Numbered from the stretch's first letter, positions 36,569-45,420 are shown. The stretch is DNA of 64,000 nucleotides from an uncultured Oribacterium sp. (GCA_934270345.1 CAKQPT010000002.1:77946-141945); one strand, 5' to 3'. A program made the numbers and translations. The notes: generated by a model from the sequence alone, not told the origin.

Positions 36569-38527
36569 ATGCTGGAGCGGGAGACGACGATTATTCTGAG
36601 AACCTTATATGAGCGTGCGGAGAGTACGCAGCGGGATCTGGCGGGGGCGCTGGGTGTGTCGCTGGGGAAGACGAATCAGCTTCTGCAGGAGACGGTGAAT
36701 CAGGGGCTTCTCCGGAAGCTGAGTCATGATGAGGGGCGCGGCCGGAATGTGCTGTATGCGCTGACGGATGCAGGGCAGCAGCGCCTGGAGACCCACCGGG
36801 TGGATGCGGCGCTGGTGCTGGCGTCGGGCTTCGGCTCCCGTTTCGTGCCGCTCACATATGAGACCCCGAAGGGCCTGCTCGAGGTCTTCGGAGAGCGGAT
36901 GATCGAGCGTCAGATCCGGCAGCTTCACGAGGTGGGGATCACGGATATCACGATCATGGTCGGATATCTCAAGGAGAAGTTTGAGTACCTCATCGATAAG
37001 TACCAGGTGAAGCTGATCTATAATCCGGAGTATGCGACGAAGAACACGCTGGCGACGATGCACCATGCAGCGTCGGTGCTCCGGGGGCATAACTGCTATA
37101 TTCTGTCCTCCGATAACTGGATGCGGGAGAATATGTACCATCGCTATGAGGCGGACGCCTGGTATGCGGCGAGCTTCATGAAGGGGGAGACCCGGGAATG
37201 GGCGATGGAGACCACACGGAACGGCGCGATAAAGGATGTGCGTGTCGGTGGCTGTGATCAGTGGTGCATGTATGGGCCGGTGTACTTTACGAAGGCGTTT
37301 TCGGAGCAGTTTCTGCCGTTCATCGAGAGCTACTACCGGATGCCGGGCACGGAGCAGTTTTACTGGGAGGATGTACTGATCCGGAACCTGAAGCTGCTGC
37401 CACCGATCTATATCAATAAGCAGCCGGAGGGCGAGATCTATGAGTTCGAGAATCTCGAGGAGCTCCGGCAGTTCGATGAGAAGTATGTGAATCACTCCGG
37501 TTCCGAGGCGATGCAGCTCGTGTCCCGTGTCTTCGGCATTCCGGAGTCCTGTATCGTGCATATCCGCTGTCTGAAGGCCGGGATGACGAACAAGTCCTGG
37601 TATTTTTCAGTGCTGGATGCACCGGAGACACCGGCGGAGTACCGGGGCAAGGACTACATCTGTCGTATCCCGGGGCCGGGCACGGAGAAGCTGATCGATC
37701 GTTTCCATGAGGGTGAGGTATATGAGGCGGTGACGCAGCTCGGCATCACCGAGGAGCTCGTGTACTTCAATCCGGAGAACGGCTATAAGATCTCCCGTTA
37801 CTATCATGGGGCGCGCAATGCAGACTACGGGAATCCGGTGGAGCTCCGGCAGTGCATGGCACTTCTGAAGCGTCTGCATAATTCCGGCATCGTGCTGAAG
37901 CATGACTTCGATCTTCATGAGGAGATGCTGCGCTATGAGAGGTACATCCGTGAAGCAGGCGCGGTGATCCCGTTTGAGGATTTTCCGGAGGTGCGTCTCC
38001 ATGCCGAGGAGGTCTTCCGCTTTGTGGCGGCGCAGCAGCGTCCGAAGACGATCGCGCACATCGATTCCGTAAAGGATAATTTTATCTTCACGGACGAGGG
38101 GCTCAAGATGATCGACTGGGAGTACTGCGGTATGGCGGATCCGCTGACGGATCTCGCGATGGCGGCGATCTACTCCTACATGAGCTTCGAGGAGACGAAG
38201 CAGCTGATCGAGGTATATCGTACGGCACCGATGGGCACACAGGAAGATGGAGCAGGTGTACCGACGGCTGACGATGCGGTGACACTGCCGGGCGCAGCCC
38301 CTGCGGCGGGTGACGATGTGGCGGACGGAGGCATTGCCCTCCGGGGACTCGGGGACGAGGAGGCCTATGCGCTGGTCGTCGCCTATATGGGGCTCGGCGG
38401 GCTTCTGTGGGCACTCTGGTGTGTATACAAGATGGCGCTCGGGGAGAGTTTCGGCGATTATACGCTCCGAATGTACCGATACTTTAAGGATTCGTATAAA
38501 TTCTTACGAAATTCGGGGAAAATTTAA
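36569..38527 (+). CDS. Three-domain fusion: HTH + LicC-like cytidylyltransferase + LicA-like choline kinase
   Basis: 652 residues. Residues 1-75 are a winged helix of MarR type (TQRDLAGALGVSLGKTNQLL, LYALTDAGQQRL). Residues 80-305 are a nucleotidyltransferase with the LicC pattern (LASGFGSRFVPLTYETPKG at 84-102), expected to make CDP-choline. Residues 320-652 are a choline/ethanolamine kinase with HIDSVKDN (497-504) and the metal-binding MIDWEYCGMADPLTDLA (514-530). A low-complexity Ala/Gly/Asp insert lies at 553-590. In family terms it would phosphorylate choline and activate it for transfer to a surface polymer. The ATG at 36569 follows AAGGCGGAG; a TTG at 36545 is less likely. No LicD transferase is visible here. 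Confidence 0.85.
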   Translation: MLERETTIILRTLYERAESTQRDLAGALGVSLGKTNQLLQETVNQGLLRKLSHDEGRGRNVLYALTDAGQQRLETHRVDAALVLASGFGSRFVPLTYETPKGLLEVFGERMIERQIRQLHEVGITDITIMVGYLKEKFEYLIDKYQVKLIYNPEYATKNTLATMHHAASVLRGHNCYILSSDNWMRENMYHRYEADAWYAASFMKGETREWAMETTRNGAIKDVRVGGCDQWCMYGPVYFTKAFSEQFLPFIESYYRMPGTEQFYWEDVLIRNLKLLPPIYINKQPEGEIYEFENLEELRQFDEKYVNHSGSEAMQLVSRVFGIPESCIVHIRCLKAGMTNKSWYFSVLDAPETPAEYRGKDYICRIPGPGTEKLIDRFHEGEVYEAVTQLGITEELVYFNPENGYKISRYYHGARNADYGNPVELRQCMALLKRLHNSGIVLKHDFDLHEEMLRYERYIREAGAVIPFEDFPEVRLHAEEVFRFVAAQQRPKTIAHIDSVKDNFIFTDEGLKMIDWEYCGMADPLTDLAMAAIYSYMSFEETKQLIEVYRTAPMGTQEDGAGVPTADDAVTLPGAAPAAGDDVADGGIALRGLGDEEAYALVVAYMGLGGLLWALWCVYKMALGESFGDYTLRMYRYFKDSYKFLRNSGKI

Positions 38528-38596
38528 GCGAAGCTTATGGAACAGACGCGCAAAAGCGTGATAGAATCTATCTATGAACAATCGGAGGGCGACACT

Positions 38597-39787
38597 ATGA
38601 ATATGAAGGCGAAAATGCGTGTCCTGGGACTCACCCTGGCGATCGGATGTGCGGCGTTTGCGACACCGGGTATTGCAGGCTGGGGCCAGAAGGATGGCAA
38701 GTACTACTACGTGGACGATTCCACGAATAAGTATATCTACAGCAAGTGGATCCACACCTCTTCCGGCTACTACTATATCGGCAGTGACGGATATATGGTG
38801 ACGGGCTGGAAGAAGATCAACGATAACTGGCATTACTTCCGCTCGAACGGTCTCATGGTGACCGGCTGGCGTCAGATCGATAACAAGTGGTATTACATGA
38901 AGTCGGACGGTGTGATGCAGACGGGCTGGCTGAAGCTGACCGAGAACGGGACGACCCGCTGGTACTATCTGAAGGCCGATGGCTCAATGGCGACCGGCTG
39001 GCGTCAGATCAGTGATAAGTGGTACTATTTCCAGCCGGGTGACGGCACACTGCTGATGGATACCTGGGCGAAGATCGATAACAGCTGGTATCGTTTCGAG
39101 TCGAACGGCGTGATGCAGACGGGCTGGTACGCGCAGGAGGGCAGTTACTACTACCTGAACGCGAAGGGCGTGATGCAGACCGGATGGAAGACGGATACCT
39201 CGGGACACAAGTACTATCTGGATGCTTCGAGTGGTAAGATGGCCCAGGGCTGGAAGCAGATCGAGGGCGAGTGGTACTACTTCGGCGAGAATGGCAAGAT
39301 GATTGAAGGCTGGCTCGAGTCGAAGGGTGCGTACTACTACCTGAACAACGGTAAGATGATTGCAGGAAAGACCGTGACCATCGGCGGTACTGACTACAGC
39401 TTCGACGCAAACGGCGCCTGCACTTCGGCGATCGGCAATGTCTCCGTAACCCACGCAGGTGGCAGCACCAGCAGTACCGGCAGCACGACGGTCAGCAGCA
39501 CCGGCAGTAACGCCGTGACGGCGACGACACCGGGCAGCACCGGAAGCTCGAACGCGACGACACCAGGCGGCACCACTACATCGACCGTGACAACGAGTGA
39601 GCCGGGCACGAGCACAAACGCCGGTCCGGGCGGCGTATCACAGTATGAGACGACGACACAGATCTCGGGACCGACGAGTACGACCGGCAGCAGCAACGTG
39701 GCGACCTCCTCTCCGGTGAGCACGACGACCAGCTCCTCCGGCGCGATCGAGGAACTGCAGATCGGCAGCCTGACGGGACCGATGTAA
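38597..39787 (+). CDS. Secreted choline-binding-repeat (cell-wall-binding) protein
   Basis: 396 residues. A signal peptide of ~27 residues (MRVLGLTLAIGCAAFATPG) is followed by about ten tandem repeats of some 20 residues built on GW and YY/YF pairs (TGWKKINDNWHYF, TGWRQIDNKWYYM, TGWYAQEGSYYYL), the choline-binding/glucan-binding repeat. The last ~125 residues are almost only Ser, Thr, Gly and Ala. No catalytic domain is visible, so it probably binds the wall or acts as an adhesin or spacer. GGAGGG precedes the ATG by seven bases. It follows the choline-activating fusion gene by 69 bases, which suggests ligand and binder are encoded together. Confidence 0.83.
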   Translation: MNMKAKMRVLGLTLAIGCAAFATPGIAGWGQKDGKYYYVDDSTNKYIYSKWIHTSSGYYYIGSDGYMVTGWKKINDNWHYFRSNGLMVTGWRQIDNKWYYMKSDGVMQTGWLKLTENGTTRWYYLKADGSMATGWRQISDKWYYFQPGDGTLLMDTWAKIDNSWYRFESNGVMQTGWYAQEGSYYYLNAKGVMQTGWKTDTSGHKYYLDASSGKMAQGWKQIEGEWYYFGENGKMIEGWLESKGAYYYLNNGKMIAGKTVTIGGTDYSFDANGACTSAIGNVSVTHAGGSTSSTGSTTVSSTGSNAVTATTPGSTGSSNATTPGGTTTSTVTTSEPGTSTNAGPGGVSQYETTTQISGPTSTTGSSNVATSSPVSTTTSSSGAIEELQIGSLTGPM

Positions 39788-39838
39788 AAATCGAAATAAC
39801 CAATCGGGAAATTATATAATCGAAGCATACATGCACAC

Positions 39839-39868
39839 TCAGCCAGAACCCTCCGGGGCTCTGGCTGA
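39839..39868 (+). other. Hairpin in the 217-base gap after the choline-binding gene
   Basis: TCAGCCAGA (39839-39847) pairs with TCTGGCTGA (39860-39868) and CCC with GGG inside. No T run follows, so a terminator call is uncertain. Apart from this and some AT-rich sequence near 39950, the gap 39788-40004 shows nothing. Confidence 0.4.
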
Positions 39869-40004
39869 ACTGCTGTCAGACGGTGGCAAACGGTATAATC
39901 TGCTTTGTGATGACGTCGCAGCTGTAGCATTGTCCGCTGAGATAGAGTATTATATCTTTGTTTTTAAGATGCAGTCATCAGATGAAGCAGAGAGGGGGAC
40001 CGCG

Positions 40005-41921
40005 ATGATCGAAGATTATACGAAGGCCTGGCACATGGGGGAGAGTCAGTACCGCTGGGATATCACATTCGGACGCTATCCGTATCTGACGGCGCTCGAT
40101 GATATCGTGAAGCCGGAGAGCATACTCGCAGAGAACCATATCGGACTGGTCGAGATTCCGATCGCCGACATCGCCGGCACGAAGACGCATGGCCGCCAGG
40201 AGGCCTTCGCCAGTAATTTTATGCCGCTGCTGCCGCCGAAGACCGAGTTTTCGGTGAAGTGGTCGGCGCTCTATGATTCTGCTGTTCGGGAGGGCATCCG
40301 GGATGCGATCCTCGTGTACGAGTACATGGGGCGCTTCTATGTGCAGGAGGGCAACAAGCGCGTATCGGTTTCGCGCTTTACCGGCATGGTATCCATCCTC
40401 GCGGACGTTATCCGACTGCTGCCACAGCATACCGATGACAAGACGAACCGCATCTACTTCGAGTTCGTCGATTTCTATAAGGTGAGCGGCATCTATGGCA
40501 TCCGCTTTTCGGAGGAGGGTGGCTATCAGAAGCTCTGTCAGGTACTCGGACTGTCCATGGAGAAGCCATGGACGCCGGAAGTGCGCAATGATGTCAAGGC
40601 GGACTTCTTCCGCTTCGCGGAGCGCTTTCTGCGAAAGGGGGGCGGACGACTCGACATCACCCGCGGTGATGCCTTTCTCATCTATCTTCGCATCTATGGC
40701 GCGAAGAACCTCGAGCATATCTCGACGCAGGAAATCGATGCGAACCTCGATAAGATCTGGCATGAATTTCTGAAGGAACCGGAGGAGATCCGTCTTGTGG
40801 AAACACCGGACGTACTCCAGAAGGACAGCTCCTTCTTTAAGCGTTTTACACAGCAGAATGCAGATCGTAAGCTGACGGTGGCCTTCATCTATGAGAAAAA
40901 TCCGGAGACCTCCGGCTGGGCGTACCAGCACGAGCTCGGGCGGAACTACCTCGCCGGACGCTTCGGCACGCAGCTCGAGACCCTGACATGGGCGGACTGC
41001 GATACACCGGCGCTTGTGCGTGCCGCAATCGATGAGGCAGCTGCGGCGGGCGCACAGGTGATTTTTACGACGACGGTTATGATGGTGGAGGCTTCCGTCC
41101 AGGCGAAGGTCCGCTACCCGAAGATCCACATCCTGAACTGCTCGGTCAATACAAGCTACAATTCGATCCGGACCTACTATGGCCGTATGTATGAGGCGAA
41201 GTTCCTGATGGGCGCGCTCGCAGCCTCGGTGACGGACGGAAACGAGATCGGCTACGCGGAGCTCTGCCCGTTGTATGGTACGCTTTCCAACGTCAATGCT
41301 TTCGCTATCGGTGCGCAGATGATTAATCCCTATGCCCGGATCCATCTCGAGTGGTCGGCGCTGCAGGATCATGACTGGAAGCAGTCGCTGCTCAGCCAGG
41401 GGATCCGGACGATCTCCGGACCGGAGCTGACGCCGGCGAAGAAGCTGTCGCGTGAGTTCGGTGTCTATCGGGTATCGGAGGACGGCACGGTATCCAACAT
41501 TGCGACGCCGATCTTCGACTGGGGTCGCTTCTATGAGATCATCCTCCGCTCGATTCTGGAAGGCTCCTGGGACAACAGCCGTCTCGCGAAGTCGCATGAG
41601 GCACTGAACTTCTGGTTCGGCATGGAATCCGGCGTCATCGATGTGATTCTTTCCGGGCAGCTCCACTATGCCTCCCGGAAAATGATGACGACCCTTCGTG
41701 AGGGCGTACTTTCCGGACATATCCATCCGTTTGACGGAGAAATCCACAGCCAGGAAGGCCTCATAAAGGACGAACATGCTCCACGGCTTTCCAGCGAAGA
41801 AATCGTGAATATGCATTGGCTCAATGATAACGTCGTCGGTGAGATCCCGAAGCTCGAGGCATTTAATCAGCGGGCGCAGGAGCTGATCCGTATCAGTGGA
41901 TTTCTGAAAGGTTCATTATGA
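40005..41921 (+). CDS. ParB-like nuclease domain fused to a BMP-type ligand-binding domain, cytosolic
   Basis: 638 residues, no signal peptide. Residues ~40-135 resemble the ParB/sulfiredoxin-like fold (GRFYVQEGNKRVSV at 109-122). From about 285 onward is a basic-membrane-protein (PnrA/Med-like) periplasmic-binding-protein fold (LTVAFIYEKNPETSGWAY, FTTTVMMVEASVQAK, ILNCSVNTSYNSIRTYYGR), a domain that usually binds nucleosides in lipoproteins at the cell surface. Here it would sense a small molecule inside the cell. The ATG at 40005 follows GAGAGGGGGAC; earlier in-frame ATGs have no ribosome site. The stop overlaps the next gene. Function unknown. Confidence 0.7.
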   Translation: MIEDYTKAWHMGESQYRWDITFGRYPYLTALDDIVKPESILAENHIGLVEIPIADIAGTKTHGRQEAFASNFMPLLPPKTEFSVKWSALYDSAVREGIRDAILVYEYMGRFYVQEGNKRVSVSRFTGMVSILADVIRLLPQHTDDKTNRIYFEFVDFYKVSGIYGIRFSEEGGYQKLCQVLGLSMEKPWTPEVRNDVKADFFRFAERFLRKGGGRLDITRGDAFLIYLRIYGAKNLEHISTQEIDANLDKIWHEFLKEPEEIRLVETPDVLQKDSSFFKRFTQQNADRKLTVAFIYEKNPETSGWAYQHELGRNYLAGRFGTQLETLTWADCDTPALVRAAIDEAAAAGAQVIFTTTVMMVEASVQAKVRYPKIHILNCSVNTSYNSIRTYYGRMYEAKFLMGALAASVTDGNEIGYAELCPLYGTLSNVNAFAIGAQMINPYARIHLEWSALQDHDWKQSLLSQGIRTISGPELTPAKKLSREFGVYRVSEDGTVSNIATPIFDWGRFYEIILRSILEGSWDNSRLAKSHEALNFWFGMESGVIDVILSGQLHYASRKMMTTLREGVLSGHIHPFDGEIHSQEGLIKDEHAPRLSSEEIVNMHWLNDNVVGEIPKLEAFNQRAQELIRISGFLKGSL

Positions 41922-42613
41922 AGGTTTTACTGATTGCAGACGAAGAGGATAAGAAGCTTTACGATTATTACGATCCGGCGGAGCTCCGGGATATCGACCT
42001 CATCCTGTCTGCCGGCGATCTGAATCCGCATTACCTCGAGTTTCTGGTGACGGCGGGGCATGCACCGCTTCTGTATGTGCATGGAAATCATGATCGCTGC
42101 TATGATGAGATGCCACCGCTCGGCTGTGACTGTGTCGACGACCGTATCTACGATTTCCGCGGGCTCCGTATCCTGGGGCTCGGCGGCTCCATGCGCTATA
42201 AGGAAGGAAACTATATGTATACCGAGCGTGAGATGGAGAAGCGGATCGATCGGCTTCGCTCAGCCATCGCACTGCGGAACGGCTTCGATATCGTGGTGAC
42301 GCACGCGCCGGCGCAGGGCTACGGCGATATGGAGGACCTGCCGCATCAGGGCTTCCGCTGCTTCAACGAGCTCCTCGAGCGCTACCATCCGAAGTATCTG
42401 ATCCATGGCCATGTGCATCAGTGCTACGGCGGTGATTTTCAGCGCGTGCGGGCGCATCCGAGCGGGACGACGATCATCAACTGCTACGGGAAGTATGTGC
42501 TGGATCTGAAGCGCGGCGATGACTACCCGGAGGAAGGAAAGACGGGATCGATTCTGTATGATCTCTATAAGAATATGTCCAGGTCCCGGAGTCACACGGT
42601 CTATCACGAATAA
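41918..42613 (+). CDS. Calcineurin-like metallophosphoesterase
   Basis: 231 residues. The metal-binding motifs of the family are all present: SAGDLN (31-36), GNHDR (56-60), THAPAQGYGD (about 127-136) and HGHVHQ (about 165-170); the usual first D/H is seen in IADEEDKK, where a His is lacking. The protein is soluble and probably hydrolyses a phosphoester, as do relatives that act on nucleotides. The start overlaps the end of the ParB/BMP gene (ATGA), so the two are translationally coupled and may share a pathway. Confidence 0.83.
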   Translation: MKVLLIADEEDKKLYDYYDPAELRDIDLILSAGDLNPHYLEFLVTAGHAPLLYVHGNHDRCYDEMPPLGCDCVDDRIYDFRGLRILGLGGSMRYKEGNYMYTEREMEKRIDRLRSAIALRNGFDIVVTHAPAQGYGDMEDLPHQGFRCFNELLERYHPKYLIHGHVHQCYGGDFQRVRAHPSGTTIINCYGKYVLDLKRGDDYPEEGKTGSILYDLYKNMSRSRSHTVYHE

Positions 42614-42694
42614 GTGTGTGCCGGAATACGGCCATCGGCTTCGGAGAGCTGGGCATCCCGCTGCCTGCAGCAGATGAGAGAACAGGAGAAAGAA

Positions 42695-43372
42695 ATGATG
42701 ATTACAAATGACTGGCTGAAGCCGCTGGAGGCGGAATTCAGCAAGCCGTACTATGAACAGCTGTACCACACTGTGGATCAGGAATATAAAACGCAGACGA
42801 TCTATCCGGCGGCAGAGGATATTTTCAATGCTTTTTCCTTCACACCGCTGGAAAAGGTGAAGGTGGTGATCCTCGGACAGGATCCTTACCACGAGCCGGG
42901 GCAGGCCCATGGGCTCTGCTTTTCGGTGAAGCCGGAGGTGGCCATCCCGCCGTCCCTTGTGAACATCTATAAAGAACTGCATGACGACCTCGGCTGTGCG
43001 ATTCCGGATAACGGCTATCTTAAAAAGTGGGCGGATCAGGGCGTACTGATGCTGAATACCGTACTGACCGTGCGGGCACATCAGGCGAACAGTCACCACG
43101 GCATCGGCTGGGAGGAGTTCACGGACGCGGCGATCCGGGTACTGGACCAGATCGACCGCCCGATGGTGTTTATCCTCTGGGGACGGCCGGCACAGATGAA
43201 GGAAGCGATGCTGCGGAATCCGAAGCACCTGATCCTGAAATCACCGCATCCGAGTCCGCTGAGCGCCTATCGAGGCTTCTTCGGCTCACGGCCGTTCTCG
43301 AAGACGAATCAGTATCTGGAGGCCCACGGCCTCACGCCGATCGACTGGCAGATCGAAAATCGGCAGGCATAA
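42695..43372 (+). CDS. ung: Uracil-DNA glycosylase
   Basis: 225 residues, usual length for family 1 UDG. The water-activating GQDPYH is at 61-66 and the minor-groove loop HPSPLS at 185-190; LMLNTVLTVRAHQANSH holds the uracil-binding Asn. It removes uracil from DNA for base-excision repair. AGGAGAA precedes the ATG at 42695, and a second ATG at 42698 is equally possible. An upstream in-frame ATG at 42614 lacks a ribosome site. Confidence 0.95.
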   Translation: MMITNDWLKPLEAEFSKPYYEQLYHTVDQEYKTQTIYPAAEDIFNAFSFTPLEKVKVVILGQDPYHEPGQAHGLCFSVKPEVAIPPSLVNIYKELHDDLGCAIPDNGYLKKWADQGVLMLNTVLTVRAHQANSHHGIGWEEFTDAAIRVLDQIDRPMVFILWGRPAQMKEAMLRNPKHLILKSPHPSPLSAYRGFFGSRPFSKTNQYLEAHGLTPIDWQIENRQA

Positions 43373-43393
43373 GCAATATGTGGAGGAAATAGA

Positions 43394-44236
43394 ATGAGCT
43401 TTGTTGAAACCTTAAAAATCATCGTATTCGGACTCGTGGAGGGCTTTACCGAGTGGCTCCCGATCTCCAGTACCGGACATATGATCCTCGTGAATGAACT
43501 GATCAGGCTGAATCAGCCGGATGAGTATTACAAGGTCTTCGAGGTCGTGATCCAGCTGGGCGCGATCCTCGCGGTTGTCACCACCTTCTTCCGTCAGCTC
43601 TGGCCATTTGCGCGTCGTCGCTCGAACGGACGCATCGGTCTCGTGCCGTCCCGGGTCGACCTCTGGATCAAGATCATCGTCGCCTGCATCCCGGCGGCCG
43701 TCATCGGCATCCTCTTCGATGACCTCCTGGACAAGTATCTCTATAACGGCTTCGTCGTGGCGCTGATGCTGATCCTGTATGGTGTGTTCTTTATTCTGAT
43801 CGAGAAGCGGAACGAAACGGTCGATTTTCATATCAACCGGCTGCAGGATCTGGACCTTCGCACGGCGATCTATATCGGTCTCTTCCAGTGCCTCGCGCTG
43901 ATTCCGGGTACCTCCCGTTCCGGCGCGACGATCCTCGGCGCGATGCTCATCGGCGTCGCACGTACACCGGCTGCGGAGTTTTCCTTCTTCCTGTCGGTAC
44001 CGGTTATGTTCGGTGCAAGCTTCCTGAAGCTCATCAAGTACGGCTTCGCCTTCACCGGCCCGCAGCTGTTCTATCTGATTCTCGGTATGGTCATCGCCTA
44101 TATCGTGAGCGTATACTGCATCAACTTCCTGATGCGCTACATCCGGAAGAACAGCTTTGCAATCTTCGGATACTATCGTATCGGTCTCGGCATCATCGTT
44201 CTGATCTGGTTCGCGATATCCGCACTGCTTCACTGA
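43394..44236 (+). CDS. uppP: Undecaprenyl-diphosphatase
   Basis: 280 residues, eight membrane helices. GFTEWLPISSTGH (17-29) and PGTSRSGATI (near 172) are the two catalytic signatures of BacA/UppP, which dephosphorylates undecaprenyl pyrophosphate and recycles the lipid carrier used by peptidoglycan and the glycans made elsewhere in the window. TGGAGGAAATAGA precedes the ATG, 21 bases after ung. Overexpression is known to give bacitracin tolerance. Confidence 0.95.
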   Translation: MSFVETLKIIVFGLVEGFTEWLPISSTGHMILVNELIRLNQPDEYYKVFEVVIQLGAILAVVTTFFRQLWPFARRRSNGRIGLVPSRVDLWIKIIVACIPAAVIGILFDDLLDKYLYNGFVVALMLILYGVFFILIEKRNETVDFHINRLQDLDLRTAIYIGLFQCLALIPGTSRSGATILGAMLIGVARTPAAEFSFFLSVPVMFGASFLKLIKYGFAFTGPQLFYLILGMVIAYIVSVYCINFLMRYIRKNSFAIFGYYRIGLGIIVLIWFAISALLH

Positions 44237-44247
44237 TCCGGACGGAT

Positions 44248-44304
44248 CGGCCCGCGAAATGCGTGTGTGAAGATTTCAGTCCTGGGTAAGCGCAGTGCGG
44301 GCCG
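44248..44304 (+). other. Structured gap between uppP and the amidase gene
   Basis: The 245-base gap begins with an 8-bp stem, CGGCCCGC (44248-44255) with GCGGGCCG (44297-44304), closed over 41 bases that hold a further TGCG/CGCA pair. A G/C-poor stretch with two weaker stems follows. It matches no riboswitch I can name; a terminator for uppP is possible although no T run follows the stem. Confidence 0.35.
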
Positions 44305-44406
44305 GCGATGCCCCTTCGAAAACGGAAATGTCTGATTTTCGGTGCTTCGCAGTCCTGTGCGCGATAAACGTAAGAAATATGTAAGAGGTATGTTCGTGTT
44401 TCGTTG

Positions 44407-44435
44407 TTGCATGCCTCTTTTTTTTCGCGTAGACT
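44407..44435 (+). promoter_or_regulatory. Promoter of the amidase gene
   Basis: TTGCAT at 44407-44412 and TAGACT at 44430-44435, 17 bases apart, with a T-rich spacer; 46 bases to the start codon. Confidence 0.45.
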
Positions 44436-44481
44436 TCTAGTGTAGAAAGAAATAGAGCGATGGAGTGAAAGAGAGAAGAAC

Positions 44482-45318
44482 ATGAAGAAATTAAGCGTTT
44501 TTATCACAGCAGCCGTTCTTTCCGTGTTTATGTGCATGAGCTCCCTGGCGAGCACAGAAATCGGATTAAATCTGGACTGGAAGTATGCCGGTAATTCGAA
44601 GATCAACACCGGTAAGGCGGTCCTCTACACCACGGATGTCGCCGAGAGTGCACGGAAGGGCATTACGGTGGCGGTCAATGCAGGCCACGGTACGAAGGGT
44701 GGCGGATCGGTACGGACCCTGTGCCATTCGGATGGATCAAAGAAGGTGACCGGCGGCTCGACCGCAGCCGGCAGCACGACCGCGACGGCAGTTTCCGGCG
44801 GCATGACCTTCGCCGATGGTACGGCAGAGCCGGTGGCGACCCTGATGGTGGCCGAGAGCCTGAAGCAGAAGCTGCTGGCGGATGGTTATGATGTGCTGAT
44901 GATTCGTGATGATAAGGACGTACAGCTCGATAATATCGCACGTACAGTTATCGCGAATAACAAGGCGGACTGTCATATCGCGATCCACTTCGATTCCACG
45001 AAGTCGAACAAGGGCGTCTTTTTCATGAGCACACCGGATGCACTGAAGTCGATGGAGCCGGTGGCGAGCTACTGGCAGAAGCACGAGAAGCTCGGTGAGA
45101 GCCTCATCGCAGGGCTCAAGGCATCGGGCATGAAGGTGTTCTCGAGCGGCAGCATGGATATGGATCTGACCCAGACCTCCTACTCGACGGTACCGTCGGT
45201 GGATATCGAGGTCGGTGATAAGGCCAGTGACCACAGCCAGGCCGCGTGTGATAAGATCGCAGCCGGACTGCTGGACGGTATCAATATATATTATGGTTTT
45301 ACAGCTGCGCAGGGCTGA
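44482..45318 (+). CDS. Secreted N-acetylmuramoyl-L-alanine amidase (Amidase_3)
   Basis: 278 residues. Signal peptide about 1-24 (KKLSVFITAAVLSVFMCMSS). Zinc ligands of the amidase_3 fold: H69 (NAGHG), E116 (TAEPVATLM), H169 (CHIAIHFDS), and the catalytic glutamate E243 (SVDIEVGD). A Gly/Ser/Thr-rich loop at 72-107 is longer than usual. It cuts the sugar-peptide bond of peptidoglycan outside the cell. No wall-binding domain. GAGAGAAGA precedes the ATG. Confidence 0.9.
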   Translation: MKKLSVFITAAVLSVFMCMSSLASTEIGLNLDWKYAGNSKINTGKAVLYTTDVAESARKGITVAVNAGHGTKGGGSVRTLCHSDGSKKVTGGSTAAGSTTATAVSGGMTFADGTAEPVATLMVAESLKQKLLADGYDVLMIRDDKDVQLDNIARTVIANNKADCHIAIHFDSTKSNKGVFFMSTPDALKSMEPVASYWQKHEKLGESLIAGLKASGMKVFSSGSMDMDLTQTSYSTVPSVDIEVGDKASDHSQAACDKIAAGLLDGINIYYGFTAAQG

Positions 45319-45331
45319 GCACTGCGCGCGT

Positions 45332-45364
45332 AGAGGCGGAGGATGTACCTCCGCCTCTTTTATT
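45332..45364 (+). terminator. Intrinsic terminator of the amidase gene
   Basis: Perfect 11-bp stem (45332-45342 with 45348-45358), five-base loop, TTTATT tail. Confidence 0.9.
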
Positions 45365-45391
45365 GTATCTGCGAAGGTGCTTTACGGGCTG

Positions 45392-45420
45392 TTTACACGA
45401 TTTTTACGGTCTGTTATAAT
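45392..45420 (+). promoter_or_regulatory. Promoter of the Na/Pi cotransporter gene
   Basis: TTTACA at 45392-45397, 17-base spacer with a TGn extension, TATAAT at 45415-45420. Close to consensus. Confidence 0.75.

Noticed and set aside
38597-39787. Repeats read as a CRISPR-like or DNA repeat array
   Set aside because: The periodicity is in the protein (about 20 residues) and the DNA copies are diverged.
44237-44481. Possible cyclic-di-AMP or cyclic-di-GMP riboswitch
   Set aside because: The conserved blocks of either class could not be found by eye; kept only as an unexplained structured region.
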